Shown: positions 63,274 to 64,000 of the stretch, in pieces
Layout of the letters: every line of letters starts with the position of its first letter
How positions within the stretch are numbered: the first letter of the stretch is position 1
Source of the DNA: Klebsiella africana
GTDB taxonomy: Bacteria; Pseudomonadota; Gammaproteobacteria; Enterobacterales; Enterobacteriaceae
Length of the DNA: 64,000 nucleotides
NCBI RefSeq assembly: GCF_020526085.1
Contig: NZ_CP084875.1
Coordinates: 1 to 64,000 of the forward strand
Reading direction: 5' to 3'
Made by a program: the position numbers and the translations under genes
The notes under the pieces: generated by a model
The model's database searches: none
What the model was told of the DNA's origin: nothing
What the model saw: the letters and a program-made list of their open reading frames with translations, nothing else

Positions 63274-63302
63274 TTTACAGGCCATAGTCCATGGTGTATC
63301 CG
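63274..63302 (+). promoter_or_regulatory. Family-like promoter
   Basis: AAGGGGGCT-TTACAG (-35 near 63275-63280), a 16-bp spacer and TATCCG (63297-63302). Upstream of the last gene by about 230 bp. An operator-motif copy (63372-63383) lies between promoter and gene, unlike the usual order. Confidence 0.45.
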
Positions 63303-63532
63303 TTGATACAAAGTTGTTATCGCTGACCGGCTATGAAAAACAGTCATTGTTTATGCGCTGCACAGGTCGGGAAAGTTACTTTTTTCTCAGCCATCAACAC
63401 AGCACCCCGGCAGTTCTACCCGGTAAATTAAGGGGAATGACGCCTTCTTTTCCCGGCCGGGTAAGCAGACCGTCTTCGTAGTGTGTCAACGGGAGTCACG
63501 ACGTCAGGAACAGACAGACCAGTGAGGTTTAC

Positions 63533-64000
63533 GTGAATGAATCATCAATAAAAACCGAAAATGTGTTCCTCTTCTGGAGAGCCATTGAAGCCTTAACCCC
63601 TCAGGATATTGATAAGGAAAATGCCCGCGACAAACTCAACCCGGTTTACAAAGTAGGCGCAGGATCCATGCTTCCCTGGGATGATCCGGAACATACCCGT
63701 AAGGATATTGCGCCTGGCAAAGTGTGGCGCTACTCCGCTCAGGCGGGGGTTTATCATCTGAGTGTGATTACCAAAATGCTGGAGGATAAAATCGGTGCCC
63801 ATGAAGCGGTACCTGAAGAACGTAAATCAGGGAAATGCAGGCTTTTTGATATTGGTTTCAGTGAAGAAGGCATCCCCCAGCCAGCCACGTTCATGTTATC
63901 CCTGTCAGCATGGTCGGCGGCTCAGATACTCAGGCATGATCGCGGCGTTTATGCTCTTCATGCTCCCCTTTGCTCCGATGTGTCCGACCTGCCCGCACCA
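63533..64000 (+). CDS. Large unidentified protein, truncated by the window end
   Basis: First 156 codons of a gene that continues past 64000. Start GTG 63533 with GAGGT 5 bp upstream. ENVFLFWRAIEALTPQDIDKEN and YRYSAQAG-like beta segments; no complete motif is visible. The style fits large ATPase or helicase genes of conjugative plasmids, but this is a guess. Confidence 0.5.
   Translation, partial: MNESSIKTENVFLFWRAIEALTPQDIDKENARDKLNPVYKVGAGSMLPWDDPEHTRKDIAPGKVWRYSAQAGVYHLSVITKMLEDKIGAHEAVPEERKSGKCRLFDIGFSEEGIPQPATFMLSLSAWSAAQILRHDRGVYALHAPLCSDVSDLPAP

Noticed and set aside
1..64000. tRNA genes, rRNA genes, insertion sequences and antibiotic-resistance genes
   Set aside because: No transposase, integrase, resistance enzyme or tRNA-like cloverleaf was recognised in this window.

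Overview
This window looks like part of a large self-transmissible plasmid of Enterobacterales, most likely an IncHI1B (pNDM-MAR-like) Klebsiella plasmid. Three things support this: an iteron-type initiator at the left end, a MOBH/F-type transfer region at the right end, and a complete type IV-A3 CRISPR-Cas locus with a DinG helicase in the middle. The host and plasmid type are inferred from gene content; no database was searched.

Layout. 1-2.7 kb: replication initiator followed by four iteron-like repeats. 2.7-9.3 kb: small unknown accessory genes, including paralogous membrane proteins, a DUF4258-like protein, and DUF4942 and DUF5983 proteins. 9.3-16.8 kb: a patchwork of phage-type early genes (ea22/ead-like, DUF551, DUF262) with remnants and duplicated ends. 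16.8-20 kb: more small genes and a SAM methyltransferase. 20.2-21.5 kb: a ParB/KorB-like DNA-binding protein. 21.6-25.5 kb: duplicated small membrane proteins and two tandem P-loop ATPases. 25.6-31.7 kb: csf1, cas6, casDinG, csf3, csf2 and an 18-repeat array, with no cas1/cas2. 32-36 kb: LexA-boxed umuDC, a RES/Xre toxin-antitoxin pair and a hok/sok system. 36-43.4 kb: accessory genes with recombined remnants. 43.4-53.5 kb (minus strand): mobI-like gene, MOBH relaxase traI, coupling protein, a DUF4400 (TraJ-like) protein, an S49 peptidase and a NERD protein. 53.5-54.1 kb: an intergenic region with large inverted repeats, the probable oriT/control region. 54.1-62.9 kb (plus strand): probable transfer regulators, then traF, traH and traG. 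The last gene runs off the window.

How it fits together. Replication, stability (ParB-like, RES/Xre, hok/sok), SOS mutagenesis, plasmid-against-plasmid CRISPR interference and conjugation share one backbone. Two sequence signals run across all of these modules. The first is a near-palindrome, AAAAGT(A/T)ACTTTT, with 31 copies of its 11-bp core in 64 kb, five of them packed just upstream of the ParB-like gene. The second is a family of near-identical promoters: GGGG next to a TTGNNN -35 box, a 16-bp spacer, and a TATCCTGG -10 region. In five promoters the palindrome or a variant lies 22-25 bp upstream of the -35 box. Together they suggest a plasmid-wide regulon that I do not recognise from the literature.
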